Positions 25,972 through 34,100 of a stretch of DNA of 64,000 nucleotides are shown here, piece by piece. A program made the position numbers and the translations under genes. The notes under the pieces are model-generated. The model had not been told where the DNA came from, ran no database searches, and worked only from the letters and a program-made list of their open reading frames with translations. This DNA comes from Salinarimonas sp046292825 (GTDB lineage Bacteria; Pseudomonadota; Alphaproteobacteria; Rhizobiales; Beijerinckiaceae): NCBI RefSeq assembly GCF_046292825.1, contig NZ_JBKBQG010000011.1, forward strand, positions 1 through 64,000, written 5' to 3'. Every line of letters begins with the position of its first letter. Positions within the stretch are counted from its first letter, which is position 1.

Positions 25972-26360
25972 CAGGAGGCCCGCAGCGGAAAGACGCCGGG
26001 GCGCGCGACCGCTTCCGAAACGGCGCGGGCGAAGGCTTCGGCACTGAACGGCTTCTCCACGACGATCGGATCGCGGAGGCGCGCGCGCACCTTCTCGCCG
26101 TTCCCGGTGACGAAGACAATCGGAATCTTCTTCTCGCGGCAGAGTTCGAGCGCGGCGTCGATGCCGCAGCCCTCGGCGAGGCGCGCGTCGGCGGTGATGA
26201 GATCGGGCTCGAACCGCCCGCCGACCGAAACGGCCTCGGAGAACGTCGCGGCGGTCGCGAAGACGCTATAGCCGAGTTCCCGCAACGCGTCCTCGATCAT
26301 GAACGCGATCAGGACTTCGTCCTCGATGATCAACGCGCGCAAGAGACCGACCCCCGTCAT
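25971..26360 (-). CDS. Single-domain response regulator (receiver only)
   Basis: A 129-residue CheY-like receiver with acidic pocket E13-D14-E15, phosphoacceptor D58 in LITADARLAEG, Thr/Ser switch in FVTGNGE and K103 in VVEKPF. There is no output domain, so it should work by protein contact or phosphate relay. It lies immediately upstream of the HWE kinase and shares TGATG with it. The same receiver type accompanies HWE kinases widely in alphaproteobacteria. Confidence 0.92.
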   Translation of the reverse strand: MTGVGLLRALIIEDEVLIAFMIEDALRELGYSVFATAATFSEAVSVGGRFEPDLITADARLAEGCGIDAALELCREKKIPIVFVTGNGEKVRARLRDPIVVEKPFSAEAFARAVSEAVARPGVFPLRAS

Positions 26361-26436
26361 CCGCTCTCGTCTCGGCCAGCACGACAGGCCGAACCGTCCG
26401 AGAGGCGGAGCGGCGCGGGCTTCGAATACGGCCGCG

Positions 26437-26461
26437 GTTCATACTCTCGGCGAGTATGAAC
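26437..26461. promoter_or_regulatory. Perfect 10-bp inverted repeat between receiver gene and crcB
   Basis: GTTCATACTC at 26437-26446 and GAGTATGAAC at 26452-26461 are exact inverted copies around a 5-nt centre (TCGGC). It sits in the intergenic space between the divergent receiver/kinase pair and the crcB pair, and is AT-richer than its surroundings. It is a candidate operator for either side. A terminator is less likely because no T-run follows on either strand. Confidence 0.6.
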
Positions 26462-26575
26462 GCGCCTGAATGCGAATTGGTTCCGCTTTTCGCGCTCGCC
26501 GATGTCGTCGGCGGCGTTGCGATGCACTACGCTCGCGCGGAGCGGGCGGATTCGCGCGCCCGATGGAGCCGATCC

Positions 26576-26959
26576 GTGACGACCATCGCACTCGCCGCCA
26601 TCGCCATCCTCTGCGCCGGGGCGCTCGGGGGAATGGCGCGCGTGTGGGTCGCGAGCGCGGTCGCGGCGCGGTGGGGGGAGGGCTTCCCGTTGGGGACGCT
26701 CCTCGTCAACGTATCGGGCGCCGCCGCGCTCGGCCTGTTCGCGGGCGCGCACGGGCTCGGCGGGAGCGGCGGCCTCGTGGCGGCGGTCGTCGCCGTGGGC
26801 TTCCTCGGCAGCTACACGACGGTCTCCTCCTTCGCGTTGCAGACGCTCGCCCTGGCGCGGGCCGGCGATCGCGCCCGCGCGGCCCTGAACGTCGTCGCGA
26901 CGCTCGGTCTCGGGCTCGCGGCCGCGGCGGCGGGATTCCTCCTCGGCGGGCTCGTCTGA
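26576..26959 (+). CDS. crcB: CrcB/Fluc fluoride channel subunit, divergent copy
   Basis: A 127-residue protein with four membrane helices. It has the family Asn in LLVNVSGAAALGLF and the signature GFLGSYTTVSSF. In the usual signature (GGFTTFSTF), the Phe residues line the fluoride path; here the first is Tyr and the second Val. Start taken as GTG 26576, twelve bases after TGGAG-type Shine-Dalgarno sequence; upstream in-frame ATG at 26456 would add 40 polar residues. It is followed after one base by a second crcB, so the two probably form a heterodimer of the kind described for paired crcB genes. Fluoride export is inferred from family membership. Confidence 0.87.
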   Translation: MTTIALAAIAILCAGALGGMARVWVASAVAARWGEGFPLGTLLVNVSGAAALGLFAGAHGLGGSGGLVAAVVAVGFLGSYTTVSSFALQTLALARAGDRARAALNVVATLGLGLAAAAAGFLLGGLV

Positions 26960-26960
26960 G

Positions 26961-27413
26961 ATGGGGGCGGTGCGCCCGCCGGCCTTGCGGGAGCTGGCGA
27001 TGGTGGGGCTCGGCGCCGGCCTCGGATCGCTCGCGCGCGCAGGCGTCGCCTGGCTCCACCTCGCGACGCTCGGTCCGGGCTTCCCCTTCGCGACGCTCGC
27101 GGTGAACGTGGTCGGCTCGTTCCTGATCGGCCTCGCCGCGGCGACGACGGCGCCGGGCGGACGGTTCGCGGCGAGCGCGGACGTGCGCAATCTCCTCCTC
27201 GCCGGCTTCTGCGGCGGCTTCACCACGTTCTCGATCTTCGGGCTCGAGACGATCCTCCTCGTCGCGGCGGGGGAGGGGGTGCGGGCGGGCCTCTATGTCG
27301 GCGGCTCGATCCTCGGCTGGCTCGCCGCCGCCTGGTTCGGCACGCGCGCGGGGGAGGCGCTCAACGCGCGGCCGCCGTCGCGGCGGGAGCGGGGGCGGGA
27401 CGCAGCCTCGTGA
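26961..27413 (+). CDS. crcB: CrcB/Fluc fluoride channel subunit, canonical copy
   Basis: A 150-residue four-helix protein with intact Fluc signatures: TLAVNVVGSFLIGL (with the conserved Asn and Gly-Ser-Phe) and GFCGGFTTFSIFGLE (full Phe box). It follows the first crcB by one base, so the two are cotranscribed. Fluc channels pass F- out of the cell as antiparallel dimers; with two unequal genes a heterodimer with one conducting pore is expected. The C-terminal 20 residues are Arg-rich and overlap the antisense gene at 27361-27936 by 53 bp. Confidence 0.93.
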   Translation: MGAVRPPALRELAMVGLGAGLGSLARAGVAWLHLATLGPGFPFATLAVNVVGSFLIGLAAATTAPGGRFAASADVRNLLLAGFCGGFTTFSIFGLETILLVAAGEGVRAGLYVGGSILGWLAAAWFGTRAGEALNARPPSRRERGRDAAS

Positions 27414-27936
27414 GGGCGCGCTCGGTCGCGCGGCGCGCGAGGAGCGCCCAGCGCGCGCCCTCGCCCAAATCGCCGACGCCGAGCGCCAGCGCGGTGCCGG
27501 CGAGCGTGCCGACGAAGCGGCCCGTGGCGAGCGCGTCCTCGTCCGGGCTCGCGCCGAACCAGGCATAGCCCGAGCGCACGAGCTCGGTCCCGCCGAGACT
27601 GCCGAGACCCGCGCAGGCGCCCGTCGCGAGCCCCGCGACGAGCGGCCCACCGGGCGAGGCGATCGCGCCGCAGGCATAGGCCGCGGTGCCGACCGTCGTG
27701 CCGATGCCCATCCCCGCGATCGCGGCGTCCGTCCACCAGCCGATATCCTCCGGCATCAGAGCCGCCCCGCGCGCGAGCGCCGCCTCCACCCAGCCGATCT
27801 CGGGCTCGGGAGCGGCGATCGGCTCTGGGGCGATGGGCTCGGGGGCGATCGGCTCGGGAGTGCCTGCGGGGGCGGGCGAGGCGAACGCGGCGCCGACGAC
27901 GAGCAGCGTCGCGGCGGCGAGGAAGAGGCGTCTCAT
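27361..27936 (-). CDS. Hypothetical exported protein with Pro-Glu-Pro-Ile-Ala repeats
   Basis: A 191-residue protein with a signal peptide (1-24, cleavage after APA or nearby). Three PEPIA repeats (about 27-41) come from exact 15-nt units. A Gly/Ala-rich region of about 110 residues then shows two or three weakly hydrophobic segments (AAIAGMGIGTTVGTAAYACGAI and GRFVGTLAGTALALGVGDLG), resembling glycine-zipper-type membrane-associated proteins. I cannot name a family. GGGAG precedes the ATG. Its last 53 bp overlap, antisense, the end of crcB. The C-terminus is rich in Arg, Pro and Ala. Confidence 0.6.
   Translation of the reverse strand: MRRLFLAAATLLVVGAAFASPAPAGTPEPIAPEPIAPEPIAAPEPEIGWVEAALARGAALMPEDIGWWTDAAIAGMGIGTTVGTAAYACGAIASPGGPLVAGLATGACAGLGSLGGTELVRSGYAWFGASPDEDALATGRFVGTLAGTALALGVGDLGEGARWALLARRATERALTRLRPAPAPAATAAAR
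27815..27859 (-). repeat. 15-nt minisatellite, three units (PEPIA)
   Basis: Three 15-base units at 27815-27829, 27830-27844 and 27845-27859 differ by one to three bases and encode Pro-Glu-Pro-Ile-Ala on the minus strand, just after the signal peptide of the 191-residue protein. Confidence 0.88.
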
Positions 27937-27991
27937 CGTGGTCTCCCGTCGAGGCGTCGGGCGCGAGCGTGCCATGCGCGCGCGGCCACGC

Positions 27992-29071
27992 TCAATAGAG
28001 CGGGCGCAGGGCGATGCCCGGCAGCGCCACCGGCCCGACGAAGACCCGCCCGTCCTGGAGGCGGACCGGGGGGAGCGGCGTGAGGGGCGCCTCGGCCTGC
28101 GCGTCAGGCGCCGCGGCCCCGCCGAGCGCGGCGACGAGGGCGGCGCCGGCAAAGCCCGGATTGTCGCCGACGAGCCGTGCCGCGGCGGGCCCGAGACCGC
28201 GCGCGCTCGCCTCGATCTGGCCGAGCGGCCGGCGCTCCTCGTCGAGGGCGATCGTCCCCGTCGTGCGCACCCGCGTCCCGCCTGCATCGAGTTCGAGCAC
28301 CTCCACATCGACCGAGCCGCCGAGGCCGCGCCACGTCTCCAGATAGTCGAAGAGGCTCGATCCGCTCGCGGCCCGCACGCCGTGCGCGCGCAGCTGCAGC
28401 TCGATCGCGGCCGGGCTCGTCAAGGCGAGCGCCTCGGCGAGCGCCGGCGCGTCGAGCCCGTCGGCGCGCAGGACGACGTCGACCGTCCCGTTCGTGCTGC
28501 CGGGCATCGGGCGGGCGTAGAGCTCGACGCGGTCGGCGCGCGCCTCGACCGGTCCGACGGGGCTCTGCGATGTCTCGGCCACGAGGCGCGTGCCGCTCGC
28601 GACGAGGGCGAGCTGCTCGGTGCCGCGGCCGAGATCGCGGATCGAGGCTTCGAGGCTCTGCCATTCCCCTTCGAGCCGCCCGTCGCCGCCCTGCGCGCGC
28701 ACGGGCCCGGCCGATTGCACGATGACGTGGCGCGGGTTGTAGATCTGCGCGACGGCGCGGGTGGGGCCGAGCTCGATCGCGGTCCCCCGCGCGTCGGCGA
28801 CGCCGAGGCTCGCGCAGGAAATGTCGATCCGGAAGGGAAAGCCGCCGACGCGGCGATCCGCGCAGGTCCATTCGCGGCCGAGCGTCGCCTCGACGCCGAG
28901 CGCGCGGTCCATCTCCGTGACGACGCGGTCGCGCACGAGCACCCAGCCGATCGACCAGCCGATCGTCACGAGGGCGACGAGCGCGAAGGGCGCGATCCGC
29001 CAAGCCCGTCCGCTGCCCCGTCCGCTGGGGCGCGTGCGCCCCTCGTCCCCCGTCCCGCCGTCTTCCGCCAT
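27992..29071 (-). CDS. DUF2125 domain protein, inner-membrane anchored
   Basis: A 359-residue protein with a polar 24-residue N-terminus, one membrane anchor (about 25-45) and a large periplasmic domain. CADRRVGGFPFRIDISC with two cysteines and the later YNPRHVIVQSAGP match the alphaproteobacterial DUF2125 family, whose function is unknown. The FPFR-type segment and beta-rich composition resemble AsmA-like envelope proteins, which is only an impression. It lies head-to-head with the ChaC-like gene across 453 bp, a neighbourhood I recall from other Hyphomicrobiales. Confidence 0.85.
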   Translation of the reverse strand: MAEDGGTGDEGRTRPSGRGSGRAWRIAPFALVALVTIGWSIGWVLVRDRVVTEMDRALGVEATLGREWTCADRRVGGFPFRIDISCASLGVADARGTAIELGPTRAVAQIYNPRHVIVQSAGPVRAQGGDGRLEGEWQSLEASIRDLGRGTEQLALVASGTRLVAETSQSPVGPVEARADRVELYARPMPGSTNGTVDVVLRADGLDAPALAEALALTSPAAIELQLRAHGVRAASGSSLFDYLETWRGLGGSVDVEVLELDAGGTRVRTTGTIALDEERRPLGQIEASARGLGPAAARLVGDNPGFAGAALVAALGGAAAPDAQAEAPLTPLPPVRLQDGRVFVGPVALPGIALRPLY

Positions 29072-29524
29072 CGCTCGTCGCTCCGTTGCTGCCCCGCGCG
29101 AAACCTGTTAGGAGCCCCGCCGACCGAACCGGCCCGCCGGACGGGTCGTTTCGTCGCTTCGCCGCCGCGCGGCGGCGATGCTCCGGAGCGCTCCCCGAAC
29201 CGATGCGGTCGGGTCGCGCGCCTCGGGTCTTCGCCGTCGAGCACCCGTGTTCCACCGCCCGGCATCGACGCGGTGGGACGATGGTCTAGCGGCATAATCG
29301 TGCCTCGGCAAATTGGCGCGCCTGTGGCGGAAGGCGAGGGGCGGCGGGCGACGCGGGCCGTGCGCGACGCACGAGCGGCGACGCCTTGACGCGCGGCGCG
29401 CGACCGGCGGGATCGCGCAGCGCGGCGAGCGCGGAGCGCGGGGAGGCGCGGAGCGGCGGGACCGTCGGGCGCGGCTCGTCGCGAGGGGGCGTCGACATGC
29501 GACGAGAGCGGAGCGCGAGGGGGC
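29072..29524. other. 453-bp divergent intergenic region, DUF2125 / ChaC-like
   Basis: No convincing gene, RNA or repeat element was found. Open frames here are GC-driven and lack family features. The region must hold the promoters of both flanking genes. A short tRNA-like string (GGTCTAGCGGC near 29283) has no matching T-arm or acceptor stem. Confidence 0.4.
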
Positions 29525-30181
29525 ATGCGGATCGCGGATTGGGGTAGCGACGATCTCTGGGTATTCGGCTACGGCTCCCTGATGTGGCGCCCCGGCTTCG
29601 CCTTCGTCGAGCGGCAGCCCGCGCGGGTGCGGGGCTATCACCGCGCCTTGTGCGTCTATTCCCACGTCCATCGCGGCACGCCGGACCGGCCGGGCCTCGT
29701 GCTCGGGCTCGATCGCGGCGGCTCCTGCCGCGGCATCGCCTTCCGCGTCGAGGCGGCGATCGCCGCCGACACGATCGCCTATCTGCGCGCTCGCGAACAG
29801 GCGACGAGCGTCTACCACGAGCGGCGGCTCGAGGCGCGGCTCGCCGACGGGCGCACCGTCCACGCGCTCGCCTACGTGGTCGACCGCGCGCATCTGCAAT
29901 ATGCCGGGCGCCTCGACGAGGACGAGCTCCTGCGTCTCGTCCGCCAGGGCGTCGGCGTCTCCGGCGCGAACCCCGATTACGTGATCTCGACGCATGCCCA
30001 TCTCGTCGAGATCGGCGTGAGCGATCCGCGCCTCGCCCGCCTCGCCGGCGCCCTCGCCGAGACCGGCGGCAGCGCCACCGCCGAGGCGCTCGCGCTCTCA
30101 GGCGCGGCGCAGGACGGGCTCGACCCGGTCGCCGACGCGGTCCGGGAGGCGGGATCGCGCAACCGCTCCGCCCGCTTCTGA
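29525..30181 (+). CDS. ChaC-like gamma-glutamylcyclotransferase
   Basis: A 218-residue protein with the ChaC opening VFGYGSLMWRPGFAF (phosphate/substrate loop YGSL) and the block GIAFRVEAA. The catalytic Glu region lies in REQATSVYHERRLEARL. ChaC enzymes split glutathione to 5-oxoproline and Cys-Gly in the cytosol. GAGGGGGC lies before the ATG. The last 84 bases overlap an antisense gene (30098-30823). Together with the GGT-family and GST genes it points to glutathione turnover, although these genes are not linked in an operon. Confidence 0.9.
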   Translation: MRIADWGSDDLWVFGYGSLMWRPGFAFVERQPARVRGYHRALCVYSHVHRGTPDRPGLVLGLDRGGSCRGIAFRVEAAIAADTIAYLRAREQATSVYHERRLEARLADGRTVHALAYVVDRAHLQYAGRLDEDELLRLVRQGVGVSGANPDYVISTHAHLVEIGVSDPRLARLAGALAETGGSATAEALALSGAAQDGLDPVADAVREAGSRNRSARF

Positions 30182-30823
30182 CCCGCTCGCCGTGGGCCCG
30201 GTTGCCGCCGCCCGGCTCGCAGTAGGCCCGCTCCCCGTGGGCCCGCTCGTTTTTAGCCCATTCTCTGTGGACCCGTTCTCTGCAACCTCCGGCGCATCCG
30301 CCCCGCGCTGACGAATCCCCCGCGCGTCGCCGCCGCGTCGGCGCGCCGCCTCGCGCGCGCGCTCCCGACGCGGCGCGAGATCGGCGGCGATGGCGCGCCG
30401 CTCGGCCTCGCTCGCGGCGAGCCGGTGCAGGTGGAGCTCGACCGCCCCGCGATCCGCGAGCGCCGTGAGCCAGGCCCGGCGGCGGCCTCGCGCGAGGAGC
30501 CGACCGGCGCTCGCAACCGCCACCACGTGGCCGGCGCCGTCCTGCCCGCGGGCGACCGCGATCAGGACCGCGTCCCCGAGATCCGCGTCCGCGAGATCGG
30601 CGTCCGTCGGATCGGCGCCCCCGAGATCGGCTTTCCCGACATCGGCGCGGCCGCGATCGGCCCCGTCGAGCTGCCGGACGCAGACCACGTAGCGCCGCCC
30701 GGAGCGGCCGCGCCAGGCGCCCAGCGTGCGGGCGAAAGCGAGGCCCGCGACCGCGCGCAGCGGCTCTTCCCGCACGCGGGCGTCGGAGCCGAGGGAGAAG
30801 GGAATCGGTTGCTCGTTCTTCAT
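30098..30823 (-). CDS. Unrecognised 241-residue protein with two pentapeptide minisatellites
   Basis: The N-terminal half (PIPFSLGSDARVREEPLRAV, then WRGRSGRRYVVCVRQLDG and VLIAVARGQDGAGHVVAVAS) looks like a compact globular domain that I cannot name. It is interrupted at about residues 52-85 by an A-D-L-x-x pentapeptide run (ADVGK, ADLGG, ADPTD, ADLAD, ADLGD) encoded by 15-nt units. A helical Arg-rich segment follows, then a second 15-nt array encoding a Ser/Thr/Gly/Pro-rich tail. The final 84 bases overlap chaC antisense. The pentapeptides resemble right-handed pentapeptide-repeat helices but are too few for a full coil. The ATG at 30823 has no strong Shine-Dalgarno sequence. Confidence 0.6.
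   Translation of the reverse strand: MKNEQPIPFSLGSDARVREEPLRAVAGLAFARTLGAWRGRSGRRYVVCVRQLDGADRGRADVGKADLGGADPTDADLADADLGDAVLIAVARGQDGAGHVVAVASAGRLLARGRRRAWLTALADRGAVELHLHRLAASEAERRAIAADLAPRRERAREAARRRGGDARGIRQRGADAPEVAENGSTENGLKTSGPTGSGPTASRAAATGPTASGSEAGGAVARSRLPDRVGDRVEPVLRRA
30183..30287 (-). repeat. 15-nt minisatellite, seven units (C-terminal array)
   Basis: Seven consecutive 15-base units from 30183 to 30287, typified by CCGCTC-CCGTGGGC, encode a Gly/Pro/Thr/Ser/Ala tail in the 241-residue protein. Units 5-7 have drifted to a more AT-rich form (for example CCGCTCGTTTTTAGC). Confidence 0.85.
30568..30670 (-). repeat. 15-nt minisatellite, seven units (pentapeptide array)
   Basis: Units of 15 bases at 30568, 30583, 30598, 30613, 30628, 30643 and a 13-base remnant at 30658 share the frame CGGCGTCCCCGAGAT. 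On the minus strand they encode Ala-Asp-Leu/Val-x-x pentapeptides. Confidence 0.88.
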
Positions 30824-30885
30824 ATGTTCATTATGGCAGACGGGTCTCCCGCGTCAAGATGTTCGCGCCCCGTTCTCGTGGCGCG

Positions 30886-31113
30886 CTACCCGCCCGGCGT
30901 GGCGTGCGGCGGTTCCCAGAAGCGCTCGCGCGACCCGGTGAGCAGGAAGGCGAGCTCGTCGATATTGGCGACGATCTGGTCCGCCCCCGCCCGCGCGAGC
31001 GAGCGCCGCGGCATCGCCTCCGCCGCCCGCACGAGCGCGTTGCGCGCCTGCGCGAGGCTCTCGATGAGCCGCGCCTGTTCCGCCTCGTCGAAGACCCGCT
31101 TGCGCACCACCAT
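30886..31113 (-). CDS. Hypothetical helical protein, 75 residues
   Basis: An unrecognised small protein that looks wholly alpha-helical (KRVFDEAEQARLIESLAQARNALVRAAEA, then RAGADQIVANIDELAFLLTG). GGAG stands before the ATG at 31113. It ends 62 bp before the start of the 241-residue repeat protein on the same strand, so the two could be cotranscribed. The general look resembles short antitoxin-like or helix-bundle regulators, but no DNA-binding motif is visible and no toxin is evident. Confidence 0.6.
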   Translation of the reverse strand: MVVRKRVFDEAEQARLIESLAQARNALVRAAEAMPRRSLARAGADQIVANIDELAFLLTGSRERFWEPPHATPGG

Positions 31114-31192
31114 GACCGGCTCCGTAGAACTGTTTCTGGTTTGTTCTATGCAGCGGATCGGGGCGGGAGGCAAGGCCCTCCCCGCCGGCGCC

Positions 31193-34100
31193 TCACCCGA
31201 TCGGCGTGCCCCGATAATACCTCTTGGGTGGGGCGCGGGTCGTCTCGAGATGGGCGACGAGGTTCTCCATGCAGGTCGAGGGGCGGTGGATCAGGTAGCC
31301 CTGGGCGAGGTCGCAGCCGTGCAGCCGCAGGAAGACGAGCTGGTCGTGCGTCTCGATGCCCTCGGCCACCACGCTCATGCCGAGGGAGTGGGCGAGGTTG
31401 ACGATCGTGCGCGCGATCACCGCGTCCTCCGGATCGAGCCCGATGTCGCGCACGAAGCTCTGGTCGATCTTGAGCCGGTCGACAGGGAAGCGCTTGAGGT
31501 GGGTGAGCGAGGCGTAGCCGGTGCCGAAATCGTCGAGCGCGATGGCGAGCCCCTGGGCGTGGAGCGCGGCGAGGGTGGCGCCGATCTTGTCGCTCGAGCG
31601 GTCGAGGAGCACGGTCTCGGTCACCTCGATCTCGAGGCGCTCGGGCGGCAGGCGGTAGAGCGCGAGGAGCTCGCGGACGGTCTCCGGGAAGGCGGGGTCC
31701 TTGAGCTGCCCGGCCGAGACGTTGACGGCGACGTAGCCCGGCTCGTGGCCGGCATCGACGAGCGTGCGCATGCGGGCGAGCGCGCGGGCGATCACCTGGC
31801 GGCCGAGCTGGGGCGCGAGCCCGGTCTCGTCCGCGAGCGGCACGAATTCCGCCGGCGAGACGGGGCAGCCGTCGAGGTTCCAGCGCACCAGCGCCTCGAA
31901 GCCCGCATGCCGCCCGCTGCCGGTCTCGACCTGCGCCTGGAAGGCGACGTCGATCGCGTCCTCCTCCGCGAGCGCCCGTCGCAGCGCCTCGGCGAGCGCG
32001 TGGCGCCGCTCGACGCGCAGGCGCAGCGAGGGGTCGAAGAAGCTCCAGCCGTTGCGACCGCGCGCCTTGGCCTGGTAGAGCGCGATGTCGGCGTTCTTGA
32101 TGAGGTCGCCGGCATGCACGCCGTCGGCGGGAAACAGCGTCACGCCGATCGAGACGCCGGGGCGCAGCGTGTGCCCCGCGATCGTCATTTCCGCGTTCAC
32201 CGCCCGATGCAGTGCCGCGATGTGCCCCTGAGCGATGCGCGGATCGCTGAGCCCGGGCAGCAGGATCGCGAACTCGTCGCCGCCGAGCCGCGCCACCACG
32301 TCGCTCCCGCGCACGCCCTGGCGCAGCCGATCGGCGACGCCCTTCAGGAGCTCGTCGCCGATGTCGTGGCCGAGCGTGTCGTTGACGTCCTTGAAATGGT
32401 CGAGGTCGAGGAGCGCGAGCGCGCCCGCGCCGTCCTCCGCGCGCTTGCCCGCCAGGCGCCGCTCGAGGCTGTCGAGGAGCACCCGGCGATTGGCGAGGCC
32501 GGTGAGCGCGTCCTGCTCGGCGCTGCGCTTGATCGCGGCCTCGGCGAGCTTCAGGGAGGTGATGTCGGTGCGCACGCCGACCACGTTGCCCGAGCGCGAG
32601 CGCCGCTCGCGCACCTGCAGCCAGCGGCCGTCGTCGAGCTCCTGGATCAGGCGGCCGTTGCGGCAGGTCCGGTGCGCCTCGAGCCGCTCGGCGATCCACG
32701 CCTCGCGCGTCTCCGGCGTCTCGCCGGCGTCGCGATACTGCCCCCGCTCGACGCCGTAGCGGAGCATCTCGCCGAAGGTCGCGCCGAGGCGGATCGCGGG
32801 GGCGGAACTCGCGTAGAAGTCCTTGTAGGCCTCGTTGAAGAGGATCAGGCGGTCGTTCCGGTCGAAGGCGGCGACCGCGTCGGGGATGGTGTCGAGCACG
32901 TCGCGCAGGAGGAGTTCCGCGTCCGCGCGCCGCGTCATCTCCGCCTCGACGGCGGCCTGGGCGCGCTTGCGCTCGCTGATGTCGTAGCAGATCGCGACCG
33001 CACGGGCGCCGAGGCTGCCCGCTTTCGCGTCGCCCATCGGCACGAGCGTGGTGTCCACCCACAGACAGGTCCCGTCCGCGCCCCGCGCGCACAATTCGCC
33101 GCGCCAGGAATCGCCGCGTGCGAGGCTGCGCAGGGCGTCGGCGAGCGTCCCGCGGGGCTTCGTGCGGGCGACGAGGCGCGGCCGGCGCCCGACGAGCGCC
33201 GCGCGATCGTGGCCGGTCGTCGCGCACAGGAGATCGTTGACGTAGGCCACGCGCCCGCGCGCGTCGAGCACGGCCACCATCGAGTGGCGATCGAGCGCCG
33301 CGCGATAGGCGTCGAGCTCGGCGAGGGCCCGCTCCGTCTCCTCCTTGGCGGCGGCGAGCGAACGGCTGTGGTTGCGGTCGGCGGTGACGTCGGTGAAGCT
33401 CGAGAGGATCGTGGTCTTGCCCTCGAGGTCGGTCAGGAGCTTGGCGTTGACGCGCAGCCAGCGCAAGCTGCCGTCGGGCGTGTGCACGCCGATCGTCGCG
33501 TCGCGCACGTCCGCGCGCAGGCGCAGCGCCCGCATGCCGGGATGGTCGTCGCCGGGGCAGGGGCTGCCGTCCTCGTAGACCGTGCGCCAGCGCGGATCGA
33601 CCGAGGTGCGCCCGGTCGCCTCCTCGCGGGTGAGGCCGAGGAGGCGCGCGGCCTCGGCGTTGCAGTCGATCACGGTGCCGGTCTCGTCCTGCAGTACGAT
33701 GCCCGCGGCGACGTTGTCGACGATCGCCGCGATGCGGGCCTGCGCCGCCAGCAGCGCGGTGACGTCGGTCTCGACCGCGACGAAGCCCTCGACCAGTCCC
33801 GCATCCGAGAGGATCGGGCGCAGGTCGAGCTCGGCGCAATAGGAGCGGCCGTCCTTCGTCCGGTTGACCACCTGCGTGCGCACGCCCTCGCCGCGCGCGA
33901 GCGCCTCGCGGATGAGGCGCGTCGTGGCGGGGTCGCTCTCGGGGCCGTCGAGCAATTCATCCGGCCGCTTGCCGAGCGCCTCGACGAGCGTGTAGCCCGT
34001 CAGCTCCTCGAAGGCGGGATTGACCCAAACGATCCGCGCCTGCGCGTCCGCGACGATGACGGGGTTGCGGGTCAGCTGCGCGACGAGGTCCGAGCGGCGC

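Noticed and set aside
26361..26575. Fluoride riboswitch upstream of the crcB pair
   Set aside because: I looked for the conserved GGCGATG...CGCC / CTGATG-type pseudoknot. A GCCGATG-TCGTCGGC hairpin near 26505 is present, but the required second conserved strand and pseudoknot partner are not convincing. A covariance-model search would settle it.
29275..29345. tRNA-like sequence (GGTCTAGCGGC...)
   Set aside because: No T-arm (GTTCGANTC-type) or complementary acceptor ends follow at the right spacing, and the segment cannot fold as a cloverleaf.
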